From positions 110,038 through 174,037 of the forward strand of contig CANEXF010000007.1 of assembly GCA_947443645.1 (NCBI GenBank): 64,000 bases of DNA, given 5' to 3'. Below, piece after piece: positions 26,597 to 36,787 of this stretch. The stretch is from Comamonadaceae bacterium (GTDB taxonomy: Bacteria > Pseudomonadota > Gammaproteobacteria > Burkholderiales > Burkholderiaceae_C). Position numbers and translations under genes: made by a program. The notes under the pieces are model-generated. The model searched no databases and was not told the DNA's origin. It saw nothing but the letters and a program-made list of their open reading frames with translations. Position 1 is the first letter of the stretch. Each line of letters begins with the position of its first letter.

Positions 26597-27160
26597 TCAG
26601 GCCAGCGCGATTTCAAACGCAATCGGGTTGCGCATGGAGTTGGCCACGGGAGAATAGAAGTTGGCGTGCTGCACGATTTCGTCCAGCACTTCGCGGGTGG
26701 CGTCGCCTTCAATGGCGACCTTCACGCGTATCGCCTGAAAACCCATCTCAGGCGCTTGCTTGATTGCGCCGCCAGCGCCCCAGGCGGCCGGGTTGCCGAT
26801 GTCGCCTTCCATGAAAATCTCGAGCTTGGTGAGCTTGACCTGTTTCCAGGTGGCCACGGCCGTGATGCCGACGGCCAGGCAGCCGCCCAGACCGGACAAC
26901 ACGACCTCGCCAGGGGCCGGCGCCGTGTTTTCGCCAAAAAGATGCAAGGGCTCATCGACCACGACCGGCTGGTGGTCACCGACATAGCTCAGCGAGCGGT
27001 ACATGCCCTGCATCACGGTGTGGACCTTGTTGGTGCCGCGCGATGCCGGGTTGGCGCTGCCCTTGGCGGCAAACGCGGCCAGACCGACCGCGTCAATCGG
27101 TTTCAGATAGGCTTTGAGCGTGGTGGGTGCAGTGGCGGTGGCCGCGTTGGTGTCAGTCAT
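26597..27160 (-). CDS. OsmC family protein
   Basis: This is a small thiol-dependent hydroperoxide reductase-fold protein of 187 aa. The core helix LSGLGGCLAVGITAVATWKQVKLTKLEIFMEGD matches the OsmC/YhfA pattern with one Cys. The C-terminal region VEGDATREVLDEIVQHANFYSPVANSMRNP is where the second Cys usually sits, but it has none. The missing second Cys argues against a simple peroxidase mechanism. ATG 27160 (MTDTNAATATAP) is preferred over an upstream ATG at 27229. It lies between the sulfurtransferase and the acyl-CoA-dehydrogenase-like gene on the same strand. Confidence 0.87.
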   Translation of the reverse strand: MTDTNAATATAPTTLKAYLKPIDAVGLAAFAAKGSANPASRGTNKVHTVMQGMYRSLSYVGDHQPVVVDEPLHLFGENTAPAPGEVVLSGLGGCLAVGITAVATWKQVKLTKLEIFMEGDIGNPAAWGAGGAIKQAPEMGFQAIRVKVAIEGDATREVLDEIVQHANFYSPVANSMRNPIAFEIALA

Positions 27161-27276
27161 GTGGTGTCCGGTGTCTGAAAGGTGATTTTGGAAAGTCGGG
27201 AGGGTGATTATTGGCCAGTTTTGCCGCACGCCGGCGGCCTGGCCAACTTGACCCTGCCCCGCCTGCGCTGGCGGAC

Positions 27277-28179
27277 TCAGGCGGCCAGCGCCGACGCGGC
27301 TGATTTGGCCTTCAGCACCGGCGCCTCTGTCTCAATGGGCAGCGAGTCGTCGCGCGACCATTCGTTCCAGGAGCCAAAGTACATGCGCACGTCGCTAAAG
27401 CCGGCCTGTTTGAGCGCCAAAAAGGTGTTCGACGCGCGTGCGCCCTTGAAGCAGTACAAGTAGACCGTGTCGTCGCTGGCAATGCCAGCGGTGGCGCACT
27501 CGGCCTGCACCTCCAGCGGTGACTTGAACACCGGGCCTTGGGGCGAGGGCTTCATGAAGCGGTACCACTCTATCCATTTGGCGCCTGGCAGGCGACCCTT
27601 GCGGGGCGCAAAGTCCTTGCCATAGGGCGAGGAGCTTTCGCCGGTCCATTCGTCGATGTCGCGCACGTCCAGCAGTTTCACGTCGGTGTGCAGGGCGGCG
27701 GCGACCTCGTCCTTGGTCAGCATCACATCGGCGCTCGTCAGGTCAGCGGGGAACTTCGCGGGCTTGACCGTGGGCAGCGCGGTGCTGACCGGCAGGCCCA
27801 GGGCTTTCCAGGCAGAAAAGCCGCCGTTCAGCACCTTGATCTTGGGGTATCCCAGCCAGGTCAGCAGGTAGTAGCCGCGGCAGGATTGGCCGTAGCCGCT
27901 GTTGAGCGCGTCTTCGTAAAACACGGCGGTTTCAAGACCTGACAGGCCAATCGAGCCAAAGTGTTCGGCAAAGGTGGACTTCAGCGCCGTCAGGCCTTCG
28001 GCTGTGGAGGTGGCCAGAAAGGTGAAAATCTCGCGCAGATTGACGGCGCCGGGCAAGTGGCCTGCCGCATAGGTGTCGGCGTCGCGGGTGTCGATGATGA
28101 CGACCGGCTCGGCGCCCATCATGCTGGCGAGTTGCTCGGGTGAAACAAGGACGGAGGTAAGAACGCTGTTGATCGCCAT
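27277..28179 (-). CDS. Two-domain rhodanese-type sulfurtransferase
   Basis: This 300-aa protein has tandem rhodanese domains. The N-terminal inactive domain contains VVIIDTRDADTYAAGHLPGAVNLRE and the C-terminal domain LLDVRDIDEWTGES. The catalytic loop is YLYCFKGARASNTF, with the active Cys followed by a basic loop as in thiosulfate sulfurtransferases (CRKG type) rather than mercaptopyruvate sulfurtransferases (CGSG type). It is the first gene after a near-consensus sigma-54 promoter, upstream of osmC, the acyl-CoA-dehydrogenase-like gene and the rubredoxin-reductase fusion. Confidence 0.92.
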   Translation of the reverse strand: MAINSVLTSVLVSPEQLASMMGAEPVVIIDTRDADTYAAGHLPGAVNLREIFTFLATSTAEGLTALKSTFAEHFGSIGLSGLETAVFYEDALNSGYGQSCRGYYLLTWLGYPKIKVLNGGFSAWKALGLPVSTALPTVKPAKFPADLTSADVMLTKDEVAAALHTDVKLLDVRDIDEWTGESSSPYGKDFAPRKGRLPGAKWIEWYRFMKPSPQGPVFKSPLEVQAECATAGIASDDTVYLYCFKGARASNTFLALKQAGFSDVRMYFGSWNEWSRDDSLPIETEAPVLKAKSAASALAA

Positions 28180-28224
28180 GAAATGCTCCAGATGAGGTCA
28201 CGGCACATGCCGCCACAAGGCTTA

Positions 28225-28241
28225 TTGCAATCAGCGTGCCA
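28225..28241 (-). promoter_or_regulatory. Sigma-54 (-24/-12) promoter of the sulfurtransferase operon
   Basis: On the minus strand the sequence reads TGGCACG, four bases (CTGA), then TTGCA. This matches the RpoN consensus TGGCACG-N4-TTGCA at every defined position. A start site about 12 bp downstream would give a leader of roughly 35-40 bases before the sulfurtransferase ATG. The gene for a sigma-54 activator lies immediately upstream. Confidence 0.88.
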
Positions 28242-28305
28242 GTGTTTTCTGGATCTCAAGTTCAGGGGTGAATTGCCTTAAAAGTCAATGAGGACGTGCA
28301 TATTG

Positions 28306-28324
28306 CGCTATTCAATCAATAGCG
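28306..28324. promoter_or_regulatory. Inverted repeat, candidate upstream activator site
   Basis: CGCTATT-CAATC-AATAGCG has 7-bp perfect arms. It lies about 65 bp upstream of the -24 element, between the sigma-54 promoter and the 3' end of the regulator gene. This distance is usual for an enhancer-like site bound by a Fis-type HTH activator. Confidence 0.6.
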
Positions 28325-28361
28325 GACGAGGCTTAAAATATTGGCCAAGACAACACAATGG

Positions 28362-30020
28362 CTACAGATTGTCGACATTGTGCAGACCCATTTTGTGCAG
28401 GCGGTAGCTGAACTGCCGCACTGTCAGCCCCAGGCTTTGCGCCGCGCGCGACTGGTTGCCGCCGTGCAAATCAAGCGCCTGCCTCAATTGGGCCGCGCTG
28501 TGTGACTGCGCAGGCAGGTAGTCGCGAACAATGGGCTGGTTGCGGGCTTCGGGGTGGGCCGGCGCCCGGCCCGGTTTGCCCGGTTTGTCCGGTAAAAAGC
28601 GCTGCAACTCGGCGGCGGACACCATGGTGCTGTCGCTCAGCAGCACCAGACGCTCGATCACATTGCCGAGTTCGCGAATATTGCCGGGCCAGGCATGCTG
28701 CTCCAGGCTTTCCAGCGCTTGCGGCGACAGGCTCACATTGCGCTGGTTGTCCTGGTTGACGCGGCTCAGAAAATGCAGCGCGAGCGCGCGTATGTCCTGC
28801 GCGCGCTCGCGCAGCGACGGCAGGCGAATCGGAATCACATTGAGCCGGTAAAACAGATCGCGCCTGAACGTGCCTTGCTGCACGTCGAGTTCAAGGTCGC
28901 GGTTGGTCGCGGCCACCACGCGCACCGCCACCTTGACTTCGCGCTTGCCGCCCAGGCGCACGATGGTGCCCTCTTGCAGGGTGCGCAGCAGCTTGGTCTG
29001 CATGGCCAGCGGCATCTCGCCGATTTCGTCGAGAAAAATCGTCCCGCGATCAGCCTGCTCAAACCAGCCGGCGCGCGCGCTTTGCGCGCCGGTGAAGGCG
29101 CCGCGCTCGTAGCCAAACAGTTCGGACTCGAACAGCGTGTCGGGAATGGCTGCGCAATTGACCTTGATGAAGGGCTGGTCGCGGCGCTGGCTCGACAGGT
29201 GCACAGCGCGTGCGAACAGTTCCTTGCCGGTGCCCGATTCACCCAGCAGCAGCACGCTGGCCGTGGCTTCAGAAACGCGCTCAAGCTCGCCCAGCGCCTG
29301 CAGCAGCGCAGGCGAGGTGCCAATGATGCCGTAGCGCACGGCAGCGGTCTCGAGTGCCCGCCGCAAGAGCTGGTTCTTGGCTTCAAGTGCGCGCGTCTTG
29401 TCGGCCACCAGCGCCCGCAGCTGCAGCAGCTGCCCGGCCAGCGTCGCCAGTATCTTGAGCACCGCCACGTCGTCGCTGAGCTGGCGGTCGCGGCTGCGGA
29501 TGCGGTGGCAGGCCAGCACGCCAATGACTTCCCGGTTGACTTCAATAGGCAGCGCGATAAAGGCCACCACCTCTTGCGGCAGCTGCGAGCGCAGCACGGC
29601 GCGGCCCAAAAACTGCGGCTCGGCATCGATGTCCTGCACGATGATGGGTTGCGCCGTTGCCAAGACCCGGCCGGTGATGCCTTCAGCCGGGCCGTAGCGC
29701 CCGCGCGCCATTTCTGGCCTGGTCAGGCCGTAGGCATAGCGAATCGCCGATGCCGGCCCAGGCGCCTGGCTGGAGCGGGTTTCGGGCGCGCGGTCTGCCA
29801 GGCCTTCCAGCGCCAGGTCGCCGACAAAGTCGGCCAGCACAATACGGCCCCGGTTCAGCCCCAGCAACTCCGACATCAGGTGCAGCATTTCGCGCAGCAC
29901 CACCTCGGGCGCCAGGCTCTTGCCGACTAGCCGCATGACCTCGCTCATGAGCAGCAGCTCCTGCGCCCGCCAATCGGGTGCTAGGCGGGTTTTGTCGGCG
30001 GAGCGGGTGTTTGTGGGCAT
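28362..30020 (-). CDS. Sigma-54-dependent transcriptional activator (GAF-AAA+-Fis HTH)
   Basis: This 552-aa enhancer-binding protein has three parts. A GAF sensor spans about residues 25-190. An AAA+ domain spans about 230-465, with Walker A GESGTGKE, the sigma-54 contact loop [14 protein letters not shown] and Walker [12 protein letters not shown] Fis-type HTH lies at the C-terminus ([27 protein letters not shown]). The layout is that of NifA. The inducer is unknown. It is transcribed in the same direction as the sulfurtransferase operon, whose sigma-54 promoter and inverted repeat lie just downstream, so that operon is the likely target. No nitrogen-fixation genes are in the window, so a nif role is not supported. 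Confidence 0.93.
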   Translation of the reverse strand: MPTNTRSADKTRLAPDWRAQELLLMSEVMRLVGKSLAPEVVLREMLHLMSELLGLNRGRIVLADFVGDLALEGLADRAPETRSSQAPGPASAIRYAYGLTRPEMARGRYGPAEGITGRVLATAQPIIVQDIDAEPQFLGRAVLRSQLPQEVVAFIALPIEVNREVIGVLACHRIRSRDRQLSDDVAVLKILATLAGQLLQLRALVADKTRALEAKNQLLRRALETAAVRYGIIGTSPALLQALGELERVSEATASVLLLGESGTGKELFARAVHLSSQRRDQPFIKVNCAAIPDTLFESELFGYERGAFTGAQSARAGWFEQADRGTIFLDEIGEMPLAMQTKLLRTLQEGTIVRLGGKREVKVAVRVVAATNRDLELDVQQGTFRRDLFYRLNVIPIRLPSLRERAQDIRALALHFLSRVNQDNQRNVSLSPQALESLEQHAWPGNIRELGNVIERLVLLSDSTMVSAAELQRFLPDKPGKPGRAPAHPEARNQPIVRDYLPAQSHSAAQLRQALDLHGGNQSRAAQSLGLTVRQFSYRLHKMGLHNVDNL

Positions 30021-30098
30021 CTGCCAGCACTAGCAATATGCCGGCCAGTTTTGCCTGCGGCTCGCCTATCGCAAGCCGATGCCAAGCCTCAGCAGGCC

Positions 30099-30479
30099 TC
30101 AGGCCGCACCAAAATGGCCTTGCAGATAAGCCATGATTTTTCCGGATTCGTAAATCCACTGGCTCTGACCGGCGGCATCGGTCACCTTCAGGCAAGGCAC
30201 TTTGGCCAGGCCGCCCTGGCGTATCAGCGCCTGGCGGTCCGGGCCTTCGGGCTGTGCGTCAATGCGCTGGATCGGCAAAGACAAACGGCTCATTTCCTGG
30301 CGCACCTTGCTGCAAAAAGGGCAGGTTTTGTACTGGTACAGCGCCATGCTCCTGCATTGCAGGTCGACTTGCTCCTGTAACGCCGTTGGTCGTTCAATGC
30401 CTGTGGGGCGGGTCAGTGCTTCACGCAGCAAAACGAAGGGGCCAAGGACAATACGCAGGATTTTGAAGAAAATTTTCAT
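30099..30479 (-). CDS. Glutaredoxin-like protein with N-terminal membrane segment
   Basis: This 126-aa protein has a thioredoxin-fold domain starting at about residue 45: ALYQYKTCPFCSKVRQEMSRL carries the redox motif CPFC. It is followed by the cis-Pro region LAKVPCLKVTD and IYESGKIMAYL, as in glutaredoxins and the N-terminal domain of glutathione transferases. The first ~20 residues (MKIFFKILRIVLGPFVLLRE) are hydrophobic and basic and may anchor it to the membrane. It lies between pepP and the sigma-54 regulator on the same strand. Its partner is unknown. Confidence 0.85.
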   Translation of the reverse strand: MKIFFKILRIVLGPFVLLREALTRPTGIERPTALQEQVDLQCRSMALYQYKTCPFCSKVRQEMSRLSLPIQRIDAQPEGPDRQALIRQGGLAKVPCLKVTDAAGQSQWIYESGKIMAYLQGHFGAA

Positions 30480-30524
30480 GGCCGATGTTAAGCGACGCGC
30501 TGCCCCGACAGGCTGCGCGGCCGC

Positions 30525-31910
30525 CTAGCCACGCATCAGCGCTTCAATCTCATCAGCTTTGACGGGCACGCCGCGCGTCAGCAACTCGCAACCGGTGGCG
30601 GTGATCAGCGCGTCGTCTTCAATGCGTATGCCGATGTTCCAGAAAGCCTTGGGCACGCCTTTGGCGGGGCGCACGTAAATGCCGGGCTCCAGGGTCAGCA
30701 CCATGCCGGGCCGCAAAATGCGGGACGGCTTTTTCATGACCGTCTGGCCTTGCGCATCTTTTTCTGCGCGGGCCTTGCTGCCTGGCTCGCTGTAGTCGCC
30801 GCAGTCATGCACGTCCATGCCCATCCAGTGACTGGTGCGGTGCATGTAGAACTGGCGGTAGGCGCCCGACGCCAGCACGTCGTCCAGCGTGCCGTGCTTG
30901 GCTTTGTCGAGCAGCCCGGTGTCCAGCATGCCCTGGGCCAGCACGCGCGTCGCGGCATCGTGCGGGTCGTTGAAACGCTTGCCGGGTTTGGTCACCTTGA
31001 TGGCCGCCTCCTGGGCCGCCAGCACGATGTCATAGAGCGTGCGCTGCGCTGGTGTGAACTTGCCGTCGGCCGGGAAGGTGCGCGTGATGTCGCTGGCGTA
31101 GCCGTCGAGCTCGCAGCCCGCGTCAATCAGGCAAAGCTCGCCGGATGTGAGTTCGGCCGTGTCGGCGCGGTAATGCAGGATGCAGGCGTTGGCCCCGGCC
31201 GCGACGATGGAGGTGTAAGCCGGGTACTGTGCGCCGTGGCGGCGAAACTCGTGCAGCAGTTCGGCTTCAAGGTGAAATTCGCGTGCACCGCCCTTGACGG
31301 GCTGGCGCAGCATGGCGGCAGACGTCTGCATGGCCCGCACATGCGCGCCAGCAGAAATTTTTCCGGCGCGGCGCAGTATGGCGATTTCATGCGCGTCCTT
31401 GGTCAGCCGCATTTCATCGAGCAAACCGCACAAATCGTGCTGGCTCTGCGGGCATTGCACGCCCAGGCGCGCACGGGCGCGCACCTTGTTGAGCCAGCCG
31501 TCGACCTGGGTTTCCAGGCCTTTGTGCGTCGCAAACGGAAACCACACCGCCGGCTGGTTGGCCAGCAGTTCCGGCATGCGCTGGTCCAGCTGCTCGACGC
31601 TGAAGGCCTGGTCCAGCGCCAGGCTGGCTGGTGCGGCTTTTGGGCCGAGCCGAATGCCGTCCCAGATTTCGCGTTCCATATCCTTGGGCCGGCAAAACAG
31701 CGTTGATTTGCCGCTGGCTTCAATCACCAGCCAGCTGTCGGGTTCGCTGAAGCCGGTCAGGTAGTAAAAGTAGCTGTCGTGGCGGTAGGCAAAGTCGCTG
31801 TCGCGGTTGCGTGCGGCTTCTGGCGCGGTCGGCAGCAGCGCGATGCCGCCGCCAGCGGCTTTGAGGACTTTGGCAACTGCAGCACGGCGTTTTTGGTAGA
31901 CAGTGGTCAT
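30525..31910 (-). CDS. pepP: Xaa-Pro aminopeptidase PepP
   Basis: This M24B metallopeptidase removes N-terminal residues preceding proline. The N-terminal domain includes RHDSYFYYLTGFSEPDSWLVI. The pita-bread catalytic domain shows the metal ligands in LIDAGCELDGYASDITRTFP (two Asp), HWMGMDVHDCGDY (His), LTLEPGIYV (Glu) and IGIRIEDDAL (Glu). The 461-aa length is close to the E. coli enzyme. I chose ATG 31910 (MTTVYQKRRAAVAKV), the usual family start; the frame stays open far upstream into murU antisense, but without homology. murU lies 71 bp upstream on the same strand. Confidence 0.95.
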   Translation of the reverse strand: MTTVYQKRRAAVAKVLKAAGGGIALLPTAPEAARNRDSDFAYRHDSYFYYLTGFSEPDSWLVIEASGKSTLFCRPKDMEREIWDGIRLGPKAAPASLALDQAFSVEQLDQRMPELLANQPAVWFPFATHKGLETQVDGWLNKVRARARLGVQCPQSQHDLCGLLDEMRLTKDAHEIAILRRAGKISAGAHVRAMQTSAAMLRQPVKGGAREFHLEAELLHEFRRHGAQYPAYTSIVAAGANACILHYRADTAELTSGELCLIDAGCELDGYASDITRTFPADGKFTPAQRTLYDIVLAAQEAAIKVTKPGKRFNDPHDAATRVLAQGMLDTGLLDKAKHGTLDDVLASGAYRQFYMHRTSHWMGMDVHDCGDYSEPGSKARAEKDAQGQTVMKKPSRILRPGMVLTLEPGIYVRPAKGVPKAFWNIGIRIEDDALITATGCELLTRGVPVKADEIEALMRG

Positions 31911-31981
31911 GGTCGATCGCTCAAAAAAGGGTTCAAGAACGGTTGCTGTGGCGCTCAGGCGCGGTAAAGCTGTTGCGGCCT

Positions 31982-32722
31982 TCAGGCCGCCGTCTGGTTC
32001 AGCTCTGCCAGTCGCGCCGGCGTGCCGACATCGGTCCACGCGCCCTGGTACAGCTCGGCGCTGACCTGCTGATTGTCCATCGCCGCGCGCAGCAGTGGCG
32101 CCAGCGGGGCTTTGAGGCCTTGCGGGTTGCCAAAGGGCAGATTGCGGAAAAACTCCCTGCGGTAAAGCGCAATCGTGCTGAAGGTCAGGCGCGGCTGGCT
32201 GGCGTCGGCCGGGAGGTTGCGCGCCAGTCCGTCCGGCCCCAGCCCAAAGTCGCCCTTGGGGTTGTGCGCGGGGTTGGCTACCAGCCACAGATGGGCGAGC
32301 TTGCCGCTGGCGGCAAAACGCTGCACCGCGCTTTGCGTGAAGCTGAATTCCGGCACAAAGACATCGCCGGCCAGCACCCAGAACAGCTCGCCGAGTTGCG
32401 GCAACACGCGCGCAATGCCGCCAGCGGTTTCCAGCGCGCCGCCAAAGTCATGGCCTTCATGTGAATATGAAATTGATAGCTGCTGTCGGCCGTTCTGATT
32501 GGCCTGCGGGCTTGAAGACTCTGAAAAGTAGTCTGAAATCCGGCTTCCCAGCCAGGCTGTGTTGATGACCAGCTCGGTGAAGCCACCACGCGCCAGCGCC
32601 TGGACATGCCAGTCAATCAAGGGCTTGCCGCGCACGCTCAGCAAGGGCTTGGGTAAGTGGTCGGTCAGCGGTCGCATGCGCTCGCCGCGACCGGCGGCCA
32701 GAATCAGGGCTTTGGTGGTCAT
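31982..32722 (-). CDS. murU: N-acetylmuramate alpha-1-phosphate uridylyltransferase MurU
   Basis: This nucleotidyltransferase makes UDP-MurNAc from MurNAc-1-phosphate in the cell-wall recycling route that bypasses fosfomycin-sensitive synthesis. The N-terminus MTTKALILAAGRGERMRPLT is followed by KPLLSVRGKPLIDWHVQALA and WVLAGDVFVPEF. All are typical of the small (about 240 aa) MurU/GCD1-like proteins. I placed the start at ATG 32722 because it begins the nucleotide-binding loop; an upstream in-frame ATG at 32878 gives a basic, non-homologous leader. In Pseudomonas murU neighbours amgK; here it is next to pepP and away from amgK. Confidence 0.9.
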   Translation of the reverse strand: MTTKALILAAGRGERMRPLTDHLPKPLLSVRGKPLIDWHVQALARGGFTELVINTAWLGSRISDYFSESSSPQANQNGRQQLSISYSHEGHDFGGALETAGGIARVLPQLGELFWVLAGDVFVPEFSFTQSAVQRFAASGKLAHLWLVANPAHNPKGDFGLGPDGLARNLPADASQPRLTFSTIALYRREFFRNLPFGNPQGLKAPLAPLLRAAMDNQQVSAELYQGAWTDVGTPARLAELNQTAA

Positions 32723-32782
32723 CTTGGCCTTGATTATGGCTGGTTTTTTGCGTAAAAAAGGCCTGTGGCGCTCATGAAACGG

Positions 32783-32809
32783 GCGCAAGCAGCTATTGAA
32801 TTTGTAGCG
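32783..32809. repeat. AGCTAT-family palindromic repeat in the murU-tkt gap
   Basis: GCGCAAGCAGCTAT, a short A/T-rich centre, then GTAGC. It lies inside the 264-bp divergent gap between murU and tkt. Unlike the other copies it sits upstream of both genes, so here it could influence promoters. I see no clear -10/-35 pair in the rest of the gap. Confidence 0.65.
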
Positions 32810-32986
32810 TTTGAGGCTTGTCGCCCAAGCCCACGCGGACGCGCTCAACAGCTGAATGCAAGGCAGTGCCAGGGCCATCCCGTAAAATCTGGGGTTTTCC
32901 CGGGCTGGCGGGTGTTTTGCGTCGTTTGCTGCAGAACCCGTTCAGCCACAGGGCGACAAGAACCTCTCATATCTGGATTTCAAGCA

Positions 32987-35035
32987 ATGGCTGACAACAC
33001 CTCATCGCTCATGGCCTCTTCGATTCGGGCATTGGCCATGGATGCCGTGCAACAAGCCAACTCCGGTCACCCCGGCGCCCCCATGGGCATGGCTGACATG
33101 GCCGTGGCGCTGTGGGGCAACCACCTCAAGCACAGCCCGCACAACCCGAACTGGTTTGACCGCGACCGCTTCGTGTTGTCCAACGGCCACGGTTCCATGC
33201 TGATTTATGCAGTGCTGCACCTCACCGGTTATGCGCTGCCCATCAAAGAACTGAAGAACTTCCGCCAGCTGCACAGCAAGACGCCAGGCCACCCTGAAGT
33301 CGGCTACACGCCAGGCATTGAAACCACCACCGGGCCACTCGGCCAGGGCCTGACCAACGCGGTCGGCATGGCGCTGGCTGAAAAGCTGCTGGCCAAAGAG
33401 TTCAACCGCGAAGGCCATGCCGTCGTCAACCACAACACCTATGTGTTCATGGGTGACGGCTGCCTGATGGAAGGCATCAGCCACGAAGCGGCCGCGCTGG
33501 CTGGCGCCTGGAAGCTGGGCAAGCTGGTCGCCCTGTATGACGACAACGGCATCTCGATTGACGGCCAGGTCGCGCCCTGGTTCATAGACAACACCGCCAT
33601 GCGTTTTTCAGCTTACGGCTGGAACGTGATCGGCCCGGTGGACGGCCACGACGCGCAAGCCGTGTCGGCCGCGATTGCTGAAGCCAAAACCAGCACCGAC
33701 AAGCCCTCGCTGATCATCTGCAAGACCCATATCGGCAAGGGTTCGCCAAACCGCGTCAACACCGCCAAGGCGCATGGCGAGCCCCTGGGCGCAGAAGAAA
33801 TCAAGCTCACGCGTGAAGCCATCAACTGGCCTTATGCGCCGTTTGAAATTCCAAAGGAAAGCTACGACGCCTGGGATGCCAAGGCTAAAGGCCTGGCGAT
33901 CGAAGCCGCCTGGGACGTGGAATTTGCCGCCTACAAAGCCGCATTCCCGGAACTGGCTGCCGAGCTGACACGCCGCATGAAGGGCGAGCTGCCCAAGGGC
34001 TTTGCGCAGCTGGCGGTGGACACCGTGATTGGCGCGCACACCAAGGCCGAGACCGTGGCCTCACGCAAGGCCTCGCAGCTGGCGCTGGAAGCCTTTACCG
34101 CCGGCCTGCCGGAAATGCTGGGCGGCTCGGCCGACCTGACCGGCTCCAACCTGACCAACACCAAGGCCACGCCGAATCTGCGCTTTGAAGCCAACGGCGA
34201 CGTGGTGCAGACCGAGATGGCTGACGGCAGCAAAATCGGCGGCCGCCACATCAACTACGGCGTGCGCGAGTTCGGCATGGCCGCCATCATGAACGGCATT
34301 GCGCTGCATGGCGGCTTCATTCCTTACGGCGGCACCTTTTTGACCTTCAGCGACTACAGCCGCAATGCCATCCGCATGGCCGCACTGATGAAGCTGCGCG
34401 TGGTGCACGTGTTCACGCACGACTCGATTGGCCTGGGCGAAGACGGCCCGACGCACCAGTCGATAGAGCACGCCGCCAGCCTGCGCCTGATCCCCAACCT
34501 CGACGTCTGGCGTCCGGGTGACACCGCTGAAACCGCTGTGGCCTGGGCGGTTGCGCTGCAAAACCAGAACAAGCCCACGGCCTTGTTGCTGAGCCGCCAG
34601 AACCTGCCTTACGCACCCAAGGACGACCTCGGGCAAATCAGCAAAGGCGCTTACGTGCTGTCCGAGCCGAGCGAAGTCGGCCTGAACAAAAAGATGCAGG
34701 CCGTCATCATCGCCACCGGCTCCGAAGTGCAGCTGGCCTTGAAGGCGCAAGAGCTGCTGGCCAGCTACAAGATCGCCGTGCGCGTGGTCTCCATGCCCAG
34801 CAACACGACGTTTGACAAACAAAAGACCGCCTACAAATCCGAAGTGCTGCCAGAAGGCATTCCGCGCATCGCCGTGGAGATGGGCGTGACCGACGGTTGG
34901 TGGAAATACGGCTGTGCCGCTGTGGTCGGCATCGACAGCTACGGCGAGTCCGCGCCTGCGCCGGTGCTGTTCAAGCACTTTGGCTTCACGCCAGAAAACG
35001 TAGCTGACACCGTGCGTAAGGTGTTGAAGAAATAA
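32987..35035 (+). CDS. tkt: Transketolase
   Basis: This thiamine-diphosphate enzyme of the pentose phosphate (and Calvin) pathway is 682 aa, full length. The N-terminal domain has [20 protein letters not shown], and the ThDP-binding [19 protein letters not shown] matches GDG-X~28-N. The pyrimidine domain has [22 protein letters not shown] and the regulatory [23 protein letters not shown]. The start ATG 32987 ([17 protein letters not shown]) is chosen over an upstream in-frame ATG at 32765 that lacks family similarity. gapA follows 70 bp downstream on the same strand; both serve central carbon metabolism. Confidence 0.97.
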   Translation: MADNTSSLMASSIRALAMDAVQQANSGHPGAPMGMADMAVALWGNHLKHSPHNPNWFDRDRFVLSNGHGSMLIYAVLHLTGYALPIKELKNFRQLHSKTPGHPEVGYTPGIETTTGPLGQGLTNAVGMALAEKLLAKEFNREGHAVVNHNTYVFMGDGCLMEGISHEAAALAGAWKLGKLVALYDDNGISIDGQVAPWFIDNTAMRFSAYGWNVIGPVDGHDAQAVSAAIAEAKTSTDKPSLIICKTHIGKGSPNRVNTAKAHGEPLGAEEIKLTREAINWPYAPFEIPKESYDAWDAKAKGLAIEAAWDVEFAAYKAAFPELAAELTRRMKGELPKGFAQLAVDTVIGAHTKAETVASRKASQLALEAFTAGLPEMLGGSADLTGSNLTNTKATPNLRFEANGDVVQTEMADGSKIGGRHINYGVREFGMAAIMNGIALHGGFIPYGGTFLTFSDYSRNAIRMAALMKLRVVHVFTHDSIGLGEDGPTHQSIEHAASLRLIPNLDVWRPGDTAETAVAWAVALQNQNKPTALLLSRQNLPYAPKDDLGQISKGAYVLSEPSEVGLNKKMQAVIIATGSEVQLALKAQELLASYKIAVRVVSMPSNTTFDKQKTAYKSEVLPEGIPRIAVEMGVTDGWWKYGCAAVVGIDSYGESAPAPVLFKHFGFTPENVADTVRKVLKK

Positions 35036-35087
35036 TCAACGCATGCCGAGCAGAGCAGTAAAAACGGCATTTGAATTTCAGCTTTAA

Positions 35088-36104
<1,017 letters not shown>

Positions 36105-36144
36105 TTTCGCGCTGCACTTTACCGTTTGCAGTTTGCTGCAATAT

Positions 36145-36174
36145 AAAAAAACGCGCTCCAGGGCGCGTTTTTTT
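36145..36174. terminator. Rho-independent terminator after gapA
   Basis: An A-run, ACGCGC, a TCCAGG loop, GCGCGT and a T-run give a symmetric 12-bp stem. It can end transcription of gapA and, from the other side, of the small zinc-ribbon gene at 36221. Confidence 0.92.
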
Positions 36175-36220
36175 ATGGGCCGAGCCGATTCGGCTTCAAG
36201 CCTTTTGAGGCCAGTGCCGC

Positions 36221-36472
36221 TTATCGGCCCACCACAGACCAGCCCGCATGCAGGCTGGTCTTGTCGTTTTCGTATTCCCACTTGGTGCCGCAGCGGTCGC
36301 AGCGGTAGCTGGTGATGGCCACCAGGCCATGGCGGCGCGTTTCGTGGCGGTTGTCGCCCTGCACCAGTTCCGGGTGGCCGGGGGCCTTGCGCCAGTTGCG
36401 CTGGATACCGGCGCAGGATTCGCACAGCGTCATCTTCTTCAATTCGTTTTGTCGGTTCAGGTCGTCGGTCAT
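36221..36472 (-). CDS. Small zinc-ribbon-like protein
   Basis: This protein is about 83 residues long. Two CxxC pairs, LCESCAG near the N-terminus and YRCDRCGTKWEYE near the C-terminus, could bind one zinc ion. The part between them is His/Arg-rich. I do not recognise a named family with confidence. The start could be ATG 36472 (MTDDLNRQNEL) or ATG 36487. It is convergent with gapA and shares the terminator. Codon use looks like its neighbours. Confidence 0.65.
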   Translation of the reverse strand: MTDDLNRQNELKKMTLCESCAGIQRNWRKAPGHPELVQGDNRHETRRHGLVAITSYRCDRCGTKWEYENDKTSLHAGWSVVGR

Positions 36473-36514
36473 GTTGCTGCTCTTCATGTTGGTGAGGGTG
36501 GCGCTTGGCCACTG

Positions 36515-36607
36515 ATGGTGAGCTTCTCGCGCTTTGCACTTATTGTTGCATTTGCTATTGCACTCGCTATTTCACTCGGGGTGTCATGTTTGGATTGTCG
36601 CTCTTGA
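36515..36607 (+). CDS. Possible 30-residue single-span membrane peptide
   Basis: In the 300-bp gap between the zinc-ribbon gene and the haem protein gene, a short frame encodes MVSFSRFALIVAFAIAL plus a short Cys-containing tail, that is, a basic start, one hydrophobic span and a polar end. The DNA here is an irregular TTGC/TATT-rich stretch, less GC-rich than the surroundings. No convincing ribosome-binding site is seen at normal spacing. It may be chance. The rest of the gap holds the leader and an AG-rich ribosome-binding site for the next gene. Confidence 0.2.
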   Translation: MVSFSRFALIVAFAIALAISLGVSCLDCRS

Positions 36608-36787
36608 GTCGCCCGGGCGAAAGCAGTTGTGTGTTCTTGCGCAATATTCACCCCGCATCGCGGGTCGCGGCTGGCGACGCCTGTCAGGGGAAACTGCATT
36701 GTGCGGTGACAGCTTCTGTGGCAACCTTTGACAGCGTTTTTTTGTGAAGCGCAGCAAAAATCAAAATCAAAAATCGAGGAGACAAGC

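Noticed and set aside
28362..30020. Regulator called as the nitrogen-fixation activator NifA
   Set aside because: The domain layout is the same, but no nif genes are nearby and the adjacent sigma-54 promoter drives sulfur/redox genes.
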